In this document: positions 9,365 through 20,028 of the stretch, in pieces
How positions within the stretch are numbered: the stretch's first letter is position 1
Layout: every line of letters begins with the position of its first letter
Origin: Actinoplanes sp. M2I2
GTDB taxonomy: Bacteria; Actinomycetota; Actinomycetes; Mycobacteriales; Micromonosporaceae
Direction: 5' to 3'
Length of the DNA: 64,000 nt
Assembly: GCF_023544445.1 (NCBI RefSeq)
Contig: NZ_JALPVJ010000004.1
Span: forward strand, 434,001 to 498,000
Notes under the pieces: model-generated
Databases searched by the model: none
What the model saw: the letters and a program-made list of their open reading frames with translations, nothing else
What the model was told of the DNA's origin: nothing
Position numbers and translations under genes: made by a program

Positions 9365-9778
9365 GTGATCGTACGGAGGGGCGTCTTAGAGGATGCGGCT
9401 GCGCTCGCGGAAGTGCAGGGCATCAACCCGACCGACTTCCCGGCGTACGTTGACTGGGTCGCCGCGCATGCCGAGTCGCATCTGCCGTTCGTCGCCGAGG
9501 GCGACGGGCAGGTCGCCGGCGCCGCGTGGTTGCACATCGCAGAACGAGTACCCGGATACGGCTCGCTGGATCGGCAGTACGGCGACGTCCAGTCAGTGAT
9601 GGTTCGTGAGCGCTACCGCAACCAAGGAATCGGCTCCGCGTTGATAGCCGCGATCCTGACTGAGGCTCGGGTCCGAGGACTGCTTCACGTCACCGTGCAC
9701 TCCGGCCGTCGAGCCGTCGACTTCTACGTACGCAGCGGGTTCAGCCACCACCGTCAGCTCTTGCTTTGGAAGCCGTGA
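9365..9778 (+). CDS. GNAT-family N-acetyltransferase
   Basis: A 137-residue single-domain GNAT protein, the usual family length. The acetyl-CoA loop is clear: VMVRERYRNQGIGSALIAAIL carries the R-x-x-G-x-G pattern, and the C-terminal HVTVHSGRRAVDFYVRSGF contains the conserved Tyr/Phe-x-x-x-GF end of the fold. It starts at GTG 9365. TAGACT at 9353-9358 lies six bases upstream, so the message is probably leaderless. It is the only convincing gene in about 7.7 kb of otherwise gene-free DNA; its substrate is unknown. Confidence 0.85.
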   Translation: MIVRRGVLEDAAALAEVQGINPTDFPAYVDWVAAHAESHLPFVAEGDGQVAGAAWLHIAERVPGYGSLDRQYGDVQSVMVRERYRNQGIGSALIAAILTEARVRGLLHVTVHSGRRAVDFYVRSGFSHHRQLLLWKP

Positions 9779-10599
9779 CTCCTGAGCGACCGACCGCCGT
9801 GGAGACTTCACCGGCCCCAAGCGATGACCACGGAACCGCGGCGGTCTGAATTGTGCTTGATCGTCAGAGCATCTGGGGCGTCGCCATCTCGAATCGCCAA
9901 CCGAAGCCTCCTCTGACGACTCAGCAAGAGCGTCAATCTCGCCGAGCCGTTCCAGCCCGGCCGCGACATGGGCAGTACCTGGCTGCGCACTAGCGGGCGA
10001 GTTGACCGACGTTGGATCGCGTCCTTCCCCTGTACGCCAGATCTGTTCGAGCATCAGCGGACGCGCTGCCGCTTTGCCCGTCCGGGCCGAGGACCTCGCC
10101 CAGGCGCCGAAGACGGTGGCTGCCCATGAACCGCGTGGACACGCACCAGGACAGGGCAGGACGTCCGAACGATCCTCCGCGCATCGGAGTTCCCGGGAGG
10201 CGTTTGGGCCTGTCCAGACATGGAGGCCCGTATGACGGCCGGCTTGGGGACTTCGTCAGTTGGGGCGCTGGCGCGTCGGCGTTGGAACTGCGGATGCGGT
10301 CCGGGCAGGTGCCGCCGGGCGCGGTCGAGTGCCCCGATTGCACTGGAGGCCGGGAGAAGGTCGGCGGCTGGGCCGCACTCGAGACCTGAGTCCTACTTGT
10401 CGAGTCTCAGCTTAGGGTCACGTCCACTGCCAATTTGGCGGCTGCTCAGCAGCCGGGTATGCGTCGCATCGTGCGTCTCTCAGCGCGCCACGACCCGAAG
10501 ATGATGCTGGCTTAACAAGCGACGATGGCGAGCAACCATCATGAGCCGTACAAAGCAGGGATCCCACAGCTGGAACACACCACGGCTGAGGTCGTCACC

Positions 10600-10613
10600 G
10601 TTTCACGTGAAAC
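10600..10613. promoter_or_regulatory. parS site
   Basis: Perfect GTTTCACGTGAAAC in the gene desert; ParB binding site. Confidence 0.95.
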
Positions 10614-11647
10614 CGCCATCAGTGCCTTTCAGCGCGGCAGGGTTACACCGCCTCGAGCCGGCTCCTCCTCCGGCCAGCCGTGGAGTGCGGCACGGGATTT
10701 CCGGTCCTACTTGGGGTCCGGCTCTCTACCGCCTGAAAGCGAACCGCCTTGTCGGGCTCTAGATCTGCACCTGGCAGGAGCGGCTATCCGACGGTACTCA
10801 GTCAGCAGCTTCCAAGACACGATCCCGCCTTAGGTATCTGGCTCAACACGCTATAGACCGCTCGGCTGGCCGAGCCCTGACAAGCGCTGCAAGCCGCTCG
10901 GCGGCCCGGCACGGCGTCAGCCCGGCCCAGCTCGCGGCCACCGAGCCATGACGAGCGCCGGCTTGACGCCAGATCTCGCTCCGGCCGACGAGACCGACAG
11001 AGGGCTGTCGAACACGATCGCTTGGCCTTGTCCGCCTCAATGAATCGCTTGGGCGCGCTGGACGCGTTCTTACGGTCTTGGGGACTAGAGCGTCGGCGAC
11101 GCGGGCAGTGCCGCGGTTGACGCGCGACCGCGCCCCCCGAGATTGCTTCAAGGCCACCGATTGAGCACGCGCTCTCCAGCGGACGCAAGGTAAAGCGAGC
11201 AGCCCATCGCCGCTCAGATCGCGGCTCTCGGGTTAGTCAGCCTCTCACTTTCGGGCTTGAGCACTACATGGAGATGCGGCTCCGTGGACGGCTTAGGCAG
11301 AGGCGCTTGGCCTGCTTCAAGACAGGACCGACTCGGGGCCGTGGACAGTCCTCACAAGCCTTGTCTGAGAAGTCCGCGGGGCACTTCAGTCTCATCTTGT
11401 CCATGCCGCGGTGGCTGCCCCGAAGGCAGCGCGCACATCTAGCCAAGCGCCCAACCTAGGTGGTCGTGGGTGCCGGCCGAGGCTCAATTTCTGGGTCGGA
11501 GCTCAGAGACGGATCCACCCCTCAAGCCTGCCTAATGTCCCGTCGGATGGTCAGGGAATTCAGGGCGGACACGTAAGACGTCGGCGATGTGGCTCCGGAG
11601 TTCGTTTCAGCCCTGGCCAAGAACTCTGTGCTCGGCGGTTGAGCCAC

Positions 11648-11661
11648 GTTTCACGTGAAAC
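11648..11661. promoter_or_regulatory. parS site
   Basis: Perfect GTTTCACGTGAAAC in the gene desert; ParB binding site. Confidence 0.95.
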
Positions 11662-12004
11662 TCGTCGACCTATACGAACCTGACCTCCGTCGCCTCAGTA
11701 GAAACAGACTCGGCTACCCCGGGCAGCGGTCTCACAGACCTTCTGCCATGCCGCAAGCGATGGATGGCAACGCGGTCTGACCTGACATAGCGGCAGGGGA
11801 GTGTCCGCTGCCGCTCAACGGAGGTGGTGGGCCCCTGCATTAGGCTGCCATAGCCATCGTGAGATTTGACCTTCATTGCGAGTGCATGCAACCGGACCTC
11901 TCGGCCTCAACCCTGTTTCCAGCGTCCCCGCCCGCCTCCCTCCGTCCCGAGCTCCCATCCGGTGGGTGTTCTAGCCAGGTGCCAATCGAGTCGCTTGCGT
12001 TGTG

Positions 12005-12018
12005 GTTTCACGTGAAAC
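12005..12018. promoter_or_regulatory. parS site
   Basis: Perfect GTTTCACGTGAAAC in the gene desert; ParB binding site. Confidence 0.95.
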
Positions 12019-12643
12019 TTTGCGTCGGCTGTTCGTCAGCCTTCTCATGCACCCGCATCGCACGCTGTGTCGAATTACGACGGCGAGTGGGTACGGCGCA
12101 ACTTGCGGGACGGGGTTTGGCGCCGGGCAAAGATGAAGGCAGCAAGGTGGGCAGCTCCCGGCACACCACCGACACCGCCACGACGTCGCCCCATTTACGG
12201 CTAAGGCCTGGGTCACGGCCACAACCACGCAACGGCGACGGCGGCGGGGATGGGGATGGGGATGGCAACGGCAACGCCGTCAGAGTTTGGGCATTGCTGC
12301 GGCCACCGCCACGGACACTGCCCGAGTTTCGGCCAGGGCCACAGCGCGAGTTTCGGCCAGGACCATGCCATGCCACTCAATGGCACGCCATGCCACGCCA
12401 CGCCACGCCATGCCGCAGTTCGATTTTGGGCTACCGCCATCAGCCACGGCCACGGCCACGCTTCCGGTCAGCGGAGTACGACCTCTGGTCCTTGAAGTCG
12501 CCTGATATAGCCGGCCTCGGCTCCGCCCTGCCTGGTCGGAGGAACCGTCGCTGCCGGATCGGCCCTTGAGCGAGGCCACCACAGTCGCCAATCCAGATAT
12601 ACCTCCTACGCGACGTTGGCGCCGTGACCTCGGCAGCATCTAC

Positions 12644-12657
12644 GTTTCACGTGGAAC
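12644..12657. promoter_or_regulatory. Imperfect parS site
   Basis: GTTTCACGTGGAAC differs from the consensus by one base in the right arm. It may be a weaker ParB site. Confidence 0.7.
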
Positions 12658-12878
12658 TAGCGACCACGGGCGCATCGGATACTTGCCGGGCGAGAGCTCC
12701 GGCCGTCGTGGCCTTATCTGTGCCATCGCCACGTGGAGCGCCGGCATGGTGAGGAGCCGGAACTTAGCCCACAGCGAGACCGAACAGATCAGCTCAACAC
12801 CATGCTGATACGACGAACGGCTCGGGGGCATGGGTGTCGTAGCGAACGGCCAAGGTGAGAAAACGGCACCGACGTGAT

Positions 12879-12892
12879 GTTTCACGTGAAAC
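12879..12892. promoter_or_regulatory. parS site
   Basis: Perfect GTTTCACGTGAAAC, preceded by T as in the 16-bp consensus. Confidence 0.95.
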
Positions 12893-13850
12893 GAGCACGT
12901 TAGGGCCAGCGCACCAACCATGAGTTAAGAACTGCGCGGCTAGCGAAGAACTGGCCGTCACCCAAGCAGCTTCTAGCGCTTGCCACGACCCTCCGGCGCG
13001 CACACCGGTCTCTGGGTCTGCAGAAGGCAATCGACAGAACGCTGAGCTGACCGAGGCCACTCCGGAGAGACGCTCAGCGCCCCGCCACCACGGACTCAGC
13101 TTCGGGCCAGCGCGTCCGACGAAGCTCGTAAACTCAGCGCGTTCCAGTGTTGCGCTTCCATACAGCGCGTCCGCCCAAGAACCCGGGTTCAGCACGGGGC
13201 CTAGTGATCCGAGCCGCTGTCTGAACCTGCCGTGGCCCATGATGTCTCGACCAACTCCGCATCGCCAACAACAGGCGCACTAGAAAACGTAGGACGGGTT
13301 GCCTTGAATCAGCCTTGAGCGAATCTCGATGCGGTTAACGCAGGACAGGAAGCACGCACCCGGGGGTGGGATACGCACCTGGCATGGGGTGGACGTCCGC
13401 CCCGAGAAGCTCCACTGGTTCGCCTGACGTCCAAGTCAACGCAGCCATGGCGTCACCTGCCGCAGCCTACCGAAGGCCGCAGACGGGTTTCCGCAGTCTT
13501 CGCTGAGCATGGAGGCGTCTCAGATCAAGCGAATGGTGGCACGACTTCGCCAGCTTCGAGGCGGCATGTCTTCTTGAACCCGCATTCCGTTGAGACAGTC
13601 CGGCCGCGATGCCCTGCAACGACTGACCGAACTGCCCTGGGCCGGTGTGAAGAAGATGCGCAAGGCAGCAGGGAGACAAGAGCACGGACAAAGATCGCCG
13701 TGCCACACGAGGATGAGCAGTCAGTGGTGGCCGATCAAAGAGCCGTACGCCCGCAGCCTCACCGCCCGCGAGCGATGAGCGCAACGCGGGCCGCCCGACT
13801 CATCCGACACAGGCCCGCACCTTCGACCGGCGACGGGCCACGGGCGGCAG

Positions 13851-13877
13851 GCGACGGGCGACGGGCGACGGGCGACG
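13851..13877. repeat. 7-bp repeat (GCGACGG)n
   Basis: Nearly four copies of a GCGACGG unit; related imperfect copies precede it from about 13830. Simple satellite in non-coding DNA. Confidence 0.8.
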
Positions 13878-14730
13878 ATGCCTCAGGAGAGGGAGAGGAG
13901 GCTTAGGAGTAACGAAAGTATCAGGCTGGCCGCAGACCATCAGTCAGTCTTGACGAGTAGTGGCACACGACAGCCAAGCGCCTCGGACCTACCCAGACTG
14001 GACCCACGTGTCGCTCGTCGACAGGTCCGCCTCAGCAAGACTGACAATGAAGCGAGCCGGCATGAGACCGAGTTCGTAGGCTTGACGCGCGCGAGCAAGG
14101 TCCGACTGCACGGTCAGTTGAAGCACGAGGCCGAACGGCACCGAGCAATCTCGTGGTTCTGTGGCCGTGAACGCGCAGCTTCAACACATGCTCGAACGAA
14201 CCCACAGCCTTGAAAAGATGACGCTGCCCATCGGAGCCCGAGTACGTTGACGTGTTCGACTGAGAGACGGGCCGCGCCTATAGAAGTGGCGCACAACTCT
14301 ACCCTCTACGTAGGTACATCGGGATGATGACTTGCCAGCCGACTTGGGCGCTATCAGTACGGTCCCAGTTTGAAGGCCACGGCACCCTTGCTCAGTACCT
14401 AACAACGTGACGAAATCTCACCGTCTGACCTTGATGGCACCGGGGACGTGCCGCCGTCACACCGCACTGCTTAAACCGGCCAAAACGGGCATCGGCGTTG
14501 CCTTTGAGGCGAGGCGGGACTCGTTCCGAAACCTCAGGAGAATGGCTCTGACAGAACCGGATTCTTCGCAAGAAGACAGCCTGGGCCTGAAGAATCGTGA
14601 AGAAAGTCCATAAGAGAACAGCGAGAGCGGACGGAATCACCAAGGACGTCGGAAACGGCAGAAGCAATCCGTCTGATGGCCAATCGCAACCATGCACAGA
14701 CGTGGCGTGCCATTCCGGAATCGCCACCGA

Positions 14731-14764
14731 AAGAAAGGTGGGGCGCGTGAAGCTCACGCACCCC
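14731..14764 (-). terminator. Intrinsic terminator downstream of parB
   Basis: Inverted repeat 14740-14764: GGGG-C-GCGTGA, loop AGC, TCACGC-A-CCCC, a 10-bp stem with one C/A mismatch. Read in the parB direction the stem is followed by CACCTTTCTTTC. It lies 24 bp past the parB stop and fits the end of the parAB transcript. Confidence 0.75.
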
Positions 14765-14787
14765 GATTCCCAGACGAACGTTGCTGG

Positions 14788-15921
14788 CTACTCGTCGCCG
14801 CCGCCGCTGCCTTCCTCGTCGACGCCGATCATGCCCACTATCCGCTCGAGGTCATCGACGGTGGCGAACTCGATCGTGATCTTGCCCTTGTTGCGGCCGA
14901 TGTCGACCTTCACGCGGGTGTCGAAGCGGTCCGACAGTCGGTCGGCCAAGTCGTTCAGTGCCGGCGCGTGGACCTTCGCGCGGCGGGTGGGAGCCGCCTT
15001 CTTGGCCGGGCCGTCCGCGATGGCCAGCGAGACCAGCTCTTCGGTGGCGCGGACGGAAAGGCCCTCGGCCACGATGCGCAACGCCAGCTTCTCCTGGGCG
15101 TCGCCGTCGTCCAGGCCCAGAAGCGCGCGGGCGTGGCCGGCCGACAGCACACCGGCGGCCACCCGTCGTTGCACCGGGGCCGGCAGGTTGAGGAGCCGGA
15201 TCGTGTTGGAGATCTGCGGCCGACTGCGGCCGATGCGCTTGGCCAGTTCCTCGTGGGTCGCCCCGAACTCCTCGAGCAGCTGCTGATACGCGGCCGCCTC
15301 TTCCAGAGGGTTCAGGTTGGCGCGATGGATGTTCTCGAGGAGAGCGTCGCGCAGCATCGCATCGTCGCGCGTGTCACGGACGATCGCCGGGATCGTCTCG
15401 CGGCCGACGGCCTGGGCGGCACGCCAGCGTCGCTCACCCATGACCAACTCATAGCGGCCGTCGCCGATCTCGCGAACGACGATCGGCTGGAGGAAGCCGA
15501 CTTCCAGGATCGAGGTCTTGAGCTCGTCGAGGGCTTCTTCATCGAACACGTGACGCGGTTGCTTCGCGTTGGGCTCGATGGCGGTGACGGAGATTTCCGC
15601 GAACCGAGCGCCCGGAACAGGCGCGAGGCCGTCAGCATCCACGGCTTCAGGCTCGGCCACAACGTCGGTCGGCGCGGCCTCGGCTTCCACCGACGGCGTC
15701 TCCCCGGACGGGGAGGTCTCCGAGGTCGAAGAGGTTTCCGCGGGCGACGGCGATGGCGTGGTGGACGGCGCCGGCGTGGTGGGTGCCGACGAAGGTGCCG
15801 GCGACGATGGTGTCGGCGCGGGCGGTGCCGACACCGCAGCGGCAGGCACCTCGGCCGCGGCCGGCGCCGTTGGGATCAAGGCACCCAGGCCCCGGCCCAA
15901 TCCGCCCCGACGATTCTTCAT
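14788..15921 (-). CDS. parB: Chromosome-partitioning protein ParB
   Basis: A 377-residue Par[18 protein letters not shown] at the N-terminus is the ParA-stimulating region; a Pro/Ser/Ala/Thr-rich linker fills about residues 18-105, longer than usual. The CTPase/ParB-N domain follows with GERRWRA and [14 protein letters not shown], then the HTH ([20 protein letters not shown]), which reads parS, and a C-terminal dimerisation domain ending in acidic residues. It binds the GTTTCACGTGAAAC sites seen through this window. The ATG overlaps the parA stop by four bases, so the two are coupled. Confidence 0.97.
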   Translation of the reverse strand: MKNRRGGLGRGLGALIPTAPAAAEVPAAAVSAPPAPTPSSPAPSSAPTTPAPSTTPSPSPAETSSTSETSPSGETPSVEAEAAPTDVVAEPEAVDADGLAPVPGARFAEISVTAIEPNAKQPRHVFDEEALDELKTSILEVGFLQPIVVREIGDGRYELVMGERRWRAAQAVGRETIPAIVRDTRDDAMLRDALLENIHRANLNPLEEAAAYQQLLEEFGATHEELAKRIGRSRPQISNTIRLLNLPAPVQRRVAAGVLSAGHARALLGLDDGDAQEKLALRIVAEGLSVRATEELVSLAIADGPAKKAAPTRRAKVHAPALNDLADRLSDRFDTRVKVDIGRNKGKITIEFATVDDLERIVGMIGVDEEGSGGGDE

Positions 15922-18233
15922 GCCGTGCCTCCCGTGTTGACCCCACGCATCGCGATCTCCAGGGCGGCCTCGAAGTAGCTGGTCGCGCCCCGTGATCCCG
16001 GATCGTAGGTCATCACGGACTGCCCATAGCTAGGAGCCTCCGAAACCCGTACGTTTCGGGGGATGACGGCGTTGAGCACCTTCGTCCCGAAGTGGTTCCG
16101 CACATCTTGCTCGACCGCGTCGGCCAGCCGCGTGCGACGGTCGTACATGGTCAGCAGAATCGTCGAAACGTCCAGCGTCGGGTTCAGGTGCTGACGTACC
16201 AGGTTGATGTTGTTGATCAGTTGGTTCAGCCCTTCCAGCGCGTAGTACTCGCACTGGATGGGGATGAGCACTTCCTGCGCGGCGCAGAGCGCGTTGACCG
16301 TCAGCAGGCCGAGGGACGGCGGGCAGTCGATGAAGACGTAGTCGAACTGCTCGGGGTGCGCGGCGATGGCCCGAGCCAGACGGGACTCGCGGGCGACCAC
16401 CGACACCAGCTCGATCTCCGCGCCGGCGAGGTCGATCGTCGCCGGAACGCACCAGAGATTGGGGATGCCTTCGACCGCCTGCGCCACCTCGGCCAGCGGC
16501 ACGTTGTCGATCAGGCAGTCATACACGTCGGGCACACCCGCGTGGTGCGGCACATTGAGCCCGGTGGAGGCATTGCCTTGTGGATCGAGGTCGACGACCA
16601 GCACGCGGTTGCCGTGCAGCGCCAGGGCCACTGCCAGGTTCACGGTCGTGGTGGTCTTGCCGACGCCACCCTTCTGATTCGCGACGCAGAGCACCCTCGG
16701 GTGGTCCGGACGCGGCATGGTGATTTCGCCGCTCGGGTTGAGGATCTGCACAGCTCGCAACGCTTCCATGGCTAGCGGTGGATCGTCTTCATCCCGCACC
16801 GGCGTTTCACGTGAAACGTGTTCGTCCGCGCTGACCGGAACCTCGGCAGTGGAGGCCGGGCTTCCCGATACGGGTGGAGCGGACGCCGGAGCGGCTGAGA
16901 CGGGCACGGATGTCGAAGCCGCGGCCGGAGGTCCCGACCGTGGCGAGGGAGCGGGACGCCGCAGCTCTTTCTCCTCAGGCTGCGACGCCGGCGAACCGTA
17001 GATCTGACCGCCCGTCGGGTAGTTGTTGCCTACGCGCGGGGAGGGCACAGCCTGCTCGCCGGTGTTGAATGCGCCACCAGGACCGCCTACGCCTGCCCCC
17101 GACGCACGATCACGATCGAGAGATGACTCGGTTTCACGTGAAACACCGTACTCATGCACCGTTTTATCCCTGTTGGTGAGGAACGGGTCGGTCGGCGACA
17201 CGTGCGTTCCGGTGACACTAGACCGGTCCACACTATCGACGCTCGGCCAGCCTACGGTGGTCGGGCGGGCGTCGCCATGGCCGACCACCCGATGATGCGG
17301 ACGCATCGCAGACAGTCCGTCCTTCGCGTTCGCTACGGGGACGTCCACACCGTCGACATGGGGAGAAACGGTTCCCAACCCGTCACCGTATGCGGTCGCG
17401 GACGGGTAGAAATCTCGAGAATCGGTCAGGTCGTCCACCGTTCGAGACTCGTCAGCGGTTTCGGTACGCCGTTCCACCGGTGACCGCAGACCGGCCGTCC
17501 CGGTGAGGTCGGCAGCAGCCTCCAACTCGCGCACAGCGCGACTGCTCCCGGTCACTTCCTCCGGATCACCTGATCGTGAGCTCACTGATCCGACAACGGC
17601 ATCATCACCGTTACCTGCATCCGACCAATGGCCCGTGGAACCGGTCAGAGACGCGGCCGCTGAGCTTGCAGGAGCCGCAACCGTAGAGCTAGCCGGAGCC
17701 GCAACCGTTGGGCTAGCCGGACATTCAGCCGCTGAGCTAGCCGAAGACGCAACCGTAGGGCTAGTCGGAGACGCAGCGGCAGGGCTGGCCAGAGATGCAA
17801 TCGCTGGGCTGGTCAACGATGCAACCGCAGGGCTGGCCAGAGATGCGACCGCTGGGCCAGTCGGAGACGCAACCACTGGGACAGTCGACGACGGCGCCGA
17901 GTGCTGCGACAAACGAGCGTCCGAAGATGCGCGTACGGAAGCAATTGGCTCGGCAACGCCGTGAGAGAAGGACCCAGGGAACGAGACGGCGGAAGGAGAG
18001 GAAGCGAGCGGGGCCGAGGAGAAGGTGATCGTCACCGCCGCCCCACCAGGACGCGACCTCCCCGGCGCGGTCGTCGAACCGGTGTCCCTCTCCCGCTGAC
18101 GAGGCTCGCCGGCCTGAGTCGGAGGCTCACCGCGAACCGTGGGAGCCGAAAGGCCAGTTCCGGGAGCTTCCGCCGAGGTCTGGTCGGGACGCCTTAGTTT
18201 CGTGTTCCGTTTCCGCGCGCCCCGCCTGGACAT
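15918..18233 (-). CDS. parA: Chromosome-partitioning ATPase ParA with a long N-terminal extension
   Basis: The C-terminal 266 residues are a standard ParA: deviant Walker [24 protein letters not shown], and [16 protein letters not shown]. Ahead of it lie about 505 residues of Ser/Pro/Ala/Thr-rich sequence predicted by eye to be disordered; ordinary chromosomal ParA proteins have a few dozen to about 150 residues there. The ATG at 18233 directly follows the rsmG TAG and has GGAGGGGATAG in front, an ideal ribosome binding site, so the long form is favoured. A 30-bp repeat encodes an Ala/Ser/Pro-rich stretch with ten-residue period (about residues 115-200), and two parS sites are embedded and read as VSRET. 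A shorter product from an internal start such as ATG 16718 cannot be excluded. Confidence 0.93.
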   Translation of the reverse strand: MSRRGARKRNTKLRRPDQTSAEAPGTGLSAPTVRGEPPTQAGEPRQRERDTGSTTAPGRSRPGGAAVTITFSSAPLASSPSAVSFPGSFSHGVAEPIASVRASSDARLSQHSAPSSTVPVVASPTGPAVASLASPAVASLTSPAIASLASPAAASPTSPTVASSASSAAECPASPTVAAPASSTVAAPASSAAASLTGSTGHWSDAGNGDDAVVGSVSSRSGDPEEVTGSSRAVRELEAAADLTGTAGLRSPVERRTETADESRTVDDLTDSRDFYPSATAYGDGLGTVSPHVDGVDVPVANAKDGLSAMRPHHRVVGHGDARPTTVGWPSVDSVDRSSVTGTHVSPTDPFLTNRDKTVHEYGVSRETESSLDRDRASGAGVGGPGGAFNTGEQAVPSPRVGNNYPTGGQIYGSPASQPEEKELRRPAPSPRSGPPAAASTSVPVSAAPASAPPVSGSPASTAEVPVSADEHVSRETPVRDEDDPPLAMEALRAVQILNPSGEITMPRPDHPRVLCVANQKGGVGKTTTTVNLAVALALHGNRVLVVDLDPQGNASTGLNVPHHAGVPDVYDCLIDNVPLAEVAQAVEGIPNLWCVPATIDLAGAEIELVSVVARESRLARAIAAHPEQFDYVFIDCPPSLGLLTVNALCAAQEVLIPIQCEYYALEGLNQLINNINLVRQHLNPTLDVSTILLTMYDRRTRLADAVEQDVRNHFGTKVLNAVIPRNVRVSEAPSYGQSVMTYDPGSRGATSYFEAALEIAMRGVNTGGTA
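16804..16817. promoter_or_regulatory. parS site inside parA
   Basis: Perfect GTTTCACGTGAAAC, read in the parA frame as VSRET (residues 473-477). Confidence 0.95.
17131..17144. promoter_or_regulatory. parS site inside parA
   Basis: Perfect GTTTCACGTGAAAC, read in the parA frame as VSRET (residues 364-368). Confidence 0.95.
17640..17890. repeat. 30-bp imperfect tandem repeat within parA
   Basis: About eight degenerate units of roughly 30 bp with the pattern GGGCTxGyCrGAGAyGCAACCG. The period is a multiple of three and keeps the parA frame open. Confidence 0.8.
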
Positions 18234-19319
18234 CTATCCCCTCCGCGATCGTCCTCGCCCGGAGCCACGACCGCCGGATCGTCCGCCCGCGTCGCGTCCG
18301 GAGCCGGCCGCCCGGGTGGGCGGCGTCGGCCTCGATTGCACGACGACGTCGATCACCGTCGTGGGCGGGTCGATCAGACCCTCACCACACAACCGGACGA
18401 CCGGTGCAGCGCCTCCCAGAGCGGCCACCGCCTTCCGGTGGTCCGCGGCCTCCTCGGCGGCCGTCGCGCCCTTGAGTGCGAGCAACCTGCCGCCGATCTT
18501 GGCCAGTGGGAGGCACCAGCCGGCCAGCCGGTCGAGCGGGGCGACCGCCCGCGCTGTGACGACGTCGGCGCCGGCGGGGGGCCCGTCGACGACATCCTCA
18601 GCGCGGCCCCGGACGACTGTTACGGTCGCATCGAGACCCAGGGCGGTCACCGCCTCGGACAGGAAAGCGGTGCGTCGTGCCAGCGGCTCGACCAGAGTGA
18701 TGCGCAGGTCCGGCCTAGCCACTGCCAGCACGATACCGGGCAAACCGGCTCCAGAGCCCACGTCGACCACTGAAGCGCCTATAGGGATGATCTCGGACAC
18801 CACGGCACAATTCACCAGGTGGCGTTCCCAGATCCGCGGCGCCTCCCGTGGCCCGATCAGTCCTCGCACCACGCCGTCCGTGACGAGCAGCCGGGCATAG
18901 TCCACAGCGAGTCCCAGCCGGTCCCCGAAAACCTCCGCGGCCACGGCGGCGATCTCCGCCGGCGGCTCCGCATCGGCGACGAGGTCGGGGGAGGCCGTGG
19001 GGCCGACGCCAGGCGCGGAACGCGGCGAAGGATCGTTGGCCGCCGGCGACGGCGCCGGGTCCTGCGACGTTCGGGCACGAGGCGGGTCGGAAAGTGCAGA
19101 CTGCTCTTGCGCGTCGGCCCGATCCTCGGCCGTGGCCGGCGTCGACTCCTCGTCAACGCCGTCCGACGGGTGGTGGGGGATCACCTTGGACGTCCGGCCC
19201 GGGAACGCCAACGGACGGCGTACCCCTCGACCCGGACTTTTACGGCCCGGGAACGACGTCGGCCCGGGCGATTCCTCACCCGGGCCGGCGTCTCCCGCGC
19301 CGAAGCGTGGGTCGGTCAT
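18234..19319 (-). CDS. rsmG: 16S rRNA (guanine-N7)-methyltransferase RsmG
   Basis: The SAM-binding motif VVDVGSGAGLPGIVLA and ITLVEPLARRTAFL identify RsmG (GidB), which methylates G527 of 16S rRNA. Start at ATG 19319 gives 361 residues; family members are about 210-240. The excess is a low-complexity N-terminus of about 125 residues plus an Arg/Gly-rich tail, so a downstream start nearer the folded domain (PAEIAAVAAEVFGD) is possible. Its stop codon abuts the parA start; the jag stop lies one base upstream of its own start. Position between jag and parA is the classic actinobacterial origin order. Confidence 0.93.
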   Translation of the reverse strand: MTDPRFGAGDAGPGEESPGPTSFPGRKSPGRGVRRPLAFPGRTSKVIPHHPSDGVDEESTPATAEDRADAQEQSALSDPPRARTSQDPAPSPAANDPSPRSAPGVGPTASPDLVADAEPPAEIAAVAAEVFGDRLGLAVDYARLLVTDGVVRGLIGPREAPRIWERHLVNCAVVSEIIPIGASVVDVGSGAGLPGIVLAVARPDLRITLVEPLARRTAFLSEAVTALGLDATVTVVRGRAEDVVDGPPAGADVVTARAVAPLDRLAGWCLPLAKIGGRLLALKGATAAEEAADHRKAVAALGGAAPVVRLCGEGLIDPPTTVIDVVVQSRPTPPTRAAGSGRDAGGRSGGRGSGRGRSRRG

Positions 19320-19320
19320 G

Positions 19321-19887
19321 TCAGTCCGCCGCACGCACCACGATGCGCCGGCTGGGCTCGACGCCCTCCGACTCGCTCTGCACGCCGGAGATCGCGTTGA
19401 CCACGTCGTGCACGCACTTGCGCTCGAAGGCGGACATCGGCTCGAGGCGGACCGGGTCGCCGTGCTCCTTGACCTTCTCGACGGCGTTGCGCGCGACCGC
19501 GGCCAGCTCCTTGCGGCGCGACGCGCGGTAGCCGCCGATGTCGAGCAGCAGGCGCGAGGGCGAGCCGGTGGCCCGGAAGATCGCGAGGCGGGTCAGCTCC
19601 TGCAGCGCCTCGAGGGTGGCGCCGCGCTGGCCGACGAGCGGCTGCAGCCGACCGCCGACAACCTCGACCATCGGCCGGCCCGCCGACACGAGCTCGTCGA
19701 TGTCGCCGTCGTAGTCGAGGATGTCCAGCAGTCCCTCGACATAGTCGGCGGCGATCTCGCTCTGGCGGAACAGGTCGCCGTCGGAGGCGACGGTCTCCGA
19801 CGTCTTGGTCTCTTCGGCCGTCCCGGTGGAGGCTTCCGCCTCGGACGACGCGGAGACCGACGATTCGGGCGTGCTGGTGTCGGTCAC
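19321..19887 (-). CDS. jag: Jag/KhpB-type R3H single-stranded nucleic acid-binding protein
   Basis: A 188-residue protein when started at GTG 19887, which has GGAGATGAGACC in front; the frame is open further to 19983 but that start lacks support. After an acidic N-terminal tail (about 45 residues) come a KH-type domain (ADYVEGLLDILDYDG ... GRLQPLVGQRGATLEALQELTRLA) and an R3H domain ending ERKCVHDVVNAISGVQSESEGVEPSRRIVV. KhpB/Jag binds RNA and is usually encoded with yidC. It lies between yidC and rsmG in the same direction. Confidence 0.92.
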   Translation of the reverse strand: MTDTSTPESSVSASSEAEASTGTAEETKTSETVASDGDLFRQSEIAADYVEGLLDILDYDGDIDELVSAGRPMVEVVGGRLQPLVGQRGATLEALQELTRLAIFRATGSPSRLLLDIGGYRASRRKELAAVARNAVEKVKEHGDPVRLEPMSAFERKCVHDVVNAISGVQSESEGVEPSRRIVVRAAD

Positions 19888-20028
19888 GGTCTCATCTCCG
19901 TACTCAATCGGGCCGGACCTGCTCGGTCCGCTGTTTCCCGCGGCAACGCCGGCGGTGGCCGGGCCGCGGGGAGGTATCGGCAAGGGGAGCGCCCGGGCGT
20001 CCGTTTTCGACGAACACCCGGGCAGCGA

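Larger units (their letters stand above)
9779..14739. other. 5-kb gene desert carrying parS sites
   Basis: No supportable gene in nearly 5 kb, exceptional for an actinomycete chromosome. Open frames are short, overlap on both strands and lack domains. The region carries parS sites at 10600, 11648, 12005, 12644 (one mismatch) and 12879 and simple repeats: G(A/G)TGGG near 12247-12270, CATGCCACGC-type 5-mers at 12364-12415 and CGACGGG heptamers at 13851-13877. It ends at the parB terminator. It is best described as non-coding centromere-proximal DNA. Confidence 0.7.

Noticed and set aside
11859..12639. Several open frames of 70-240 residues on both strands
   Set aside because: Built from short His/Met/Arg repeats arising from simple-sequence DNA; no domain and a parS site lies inside.
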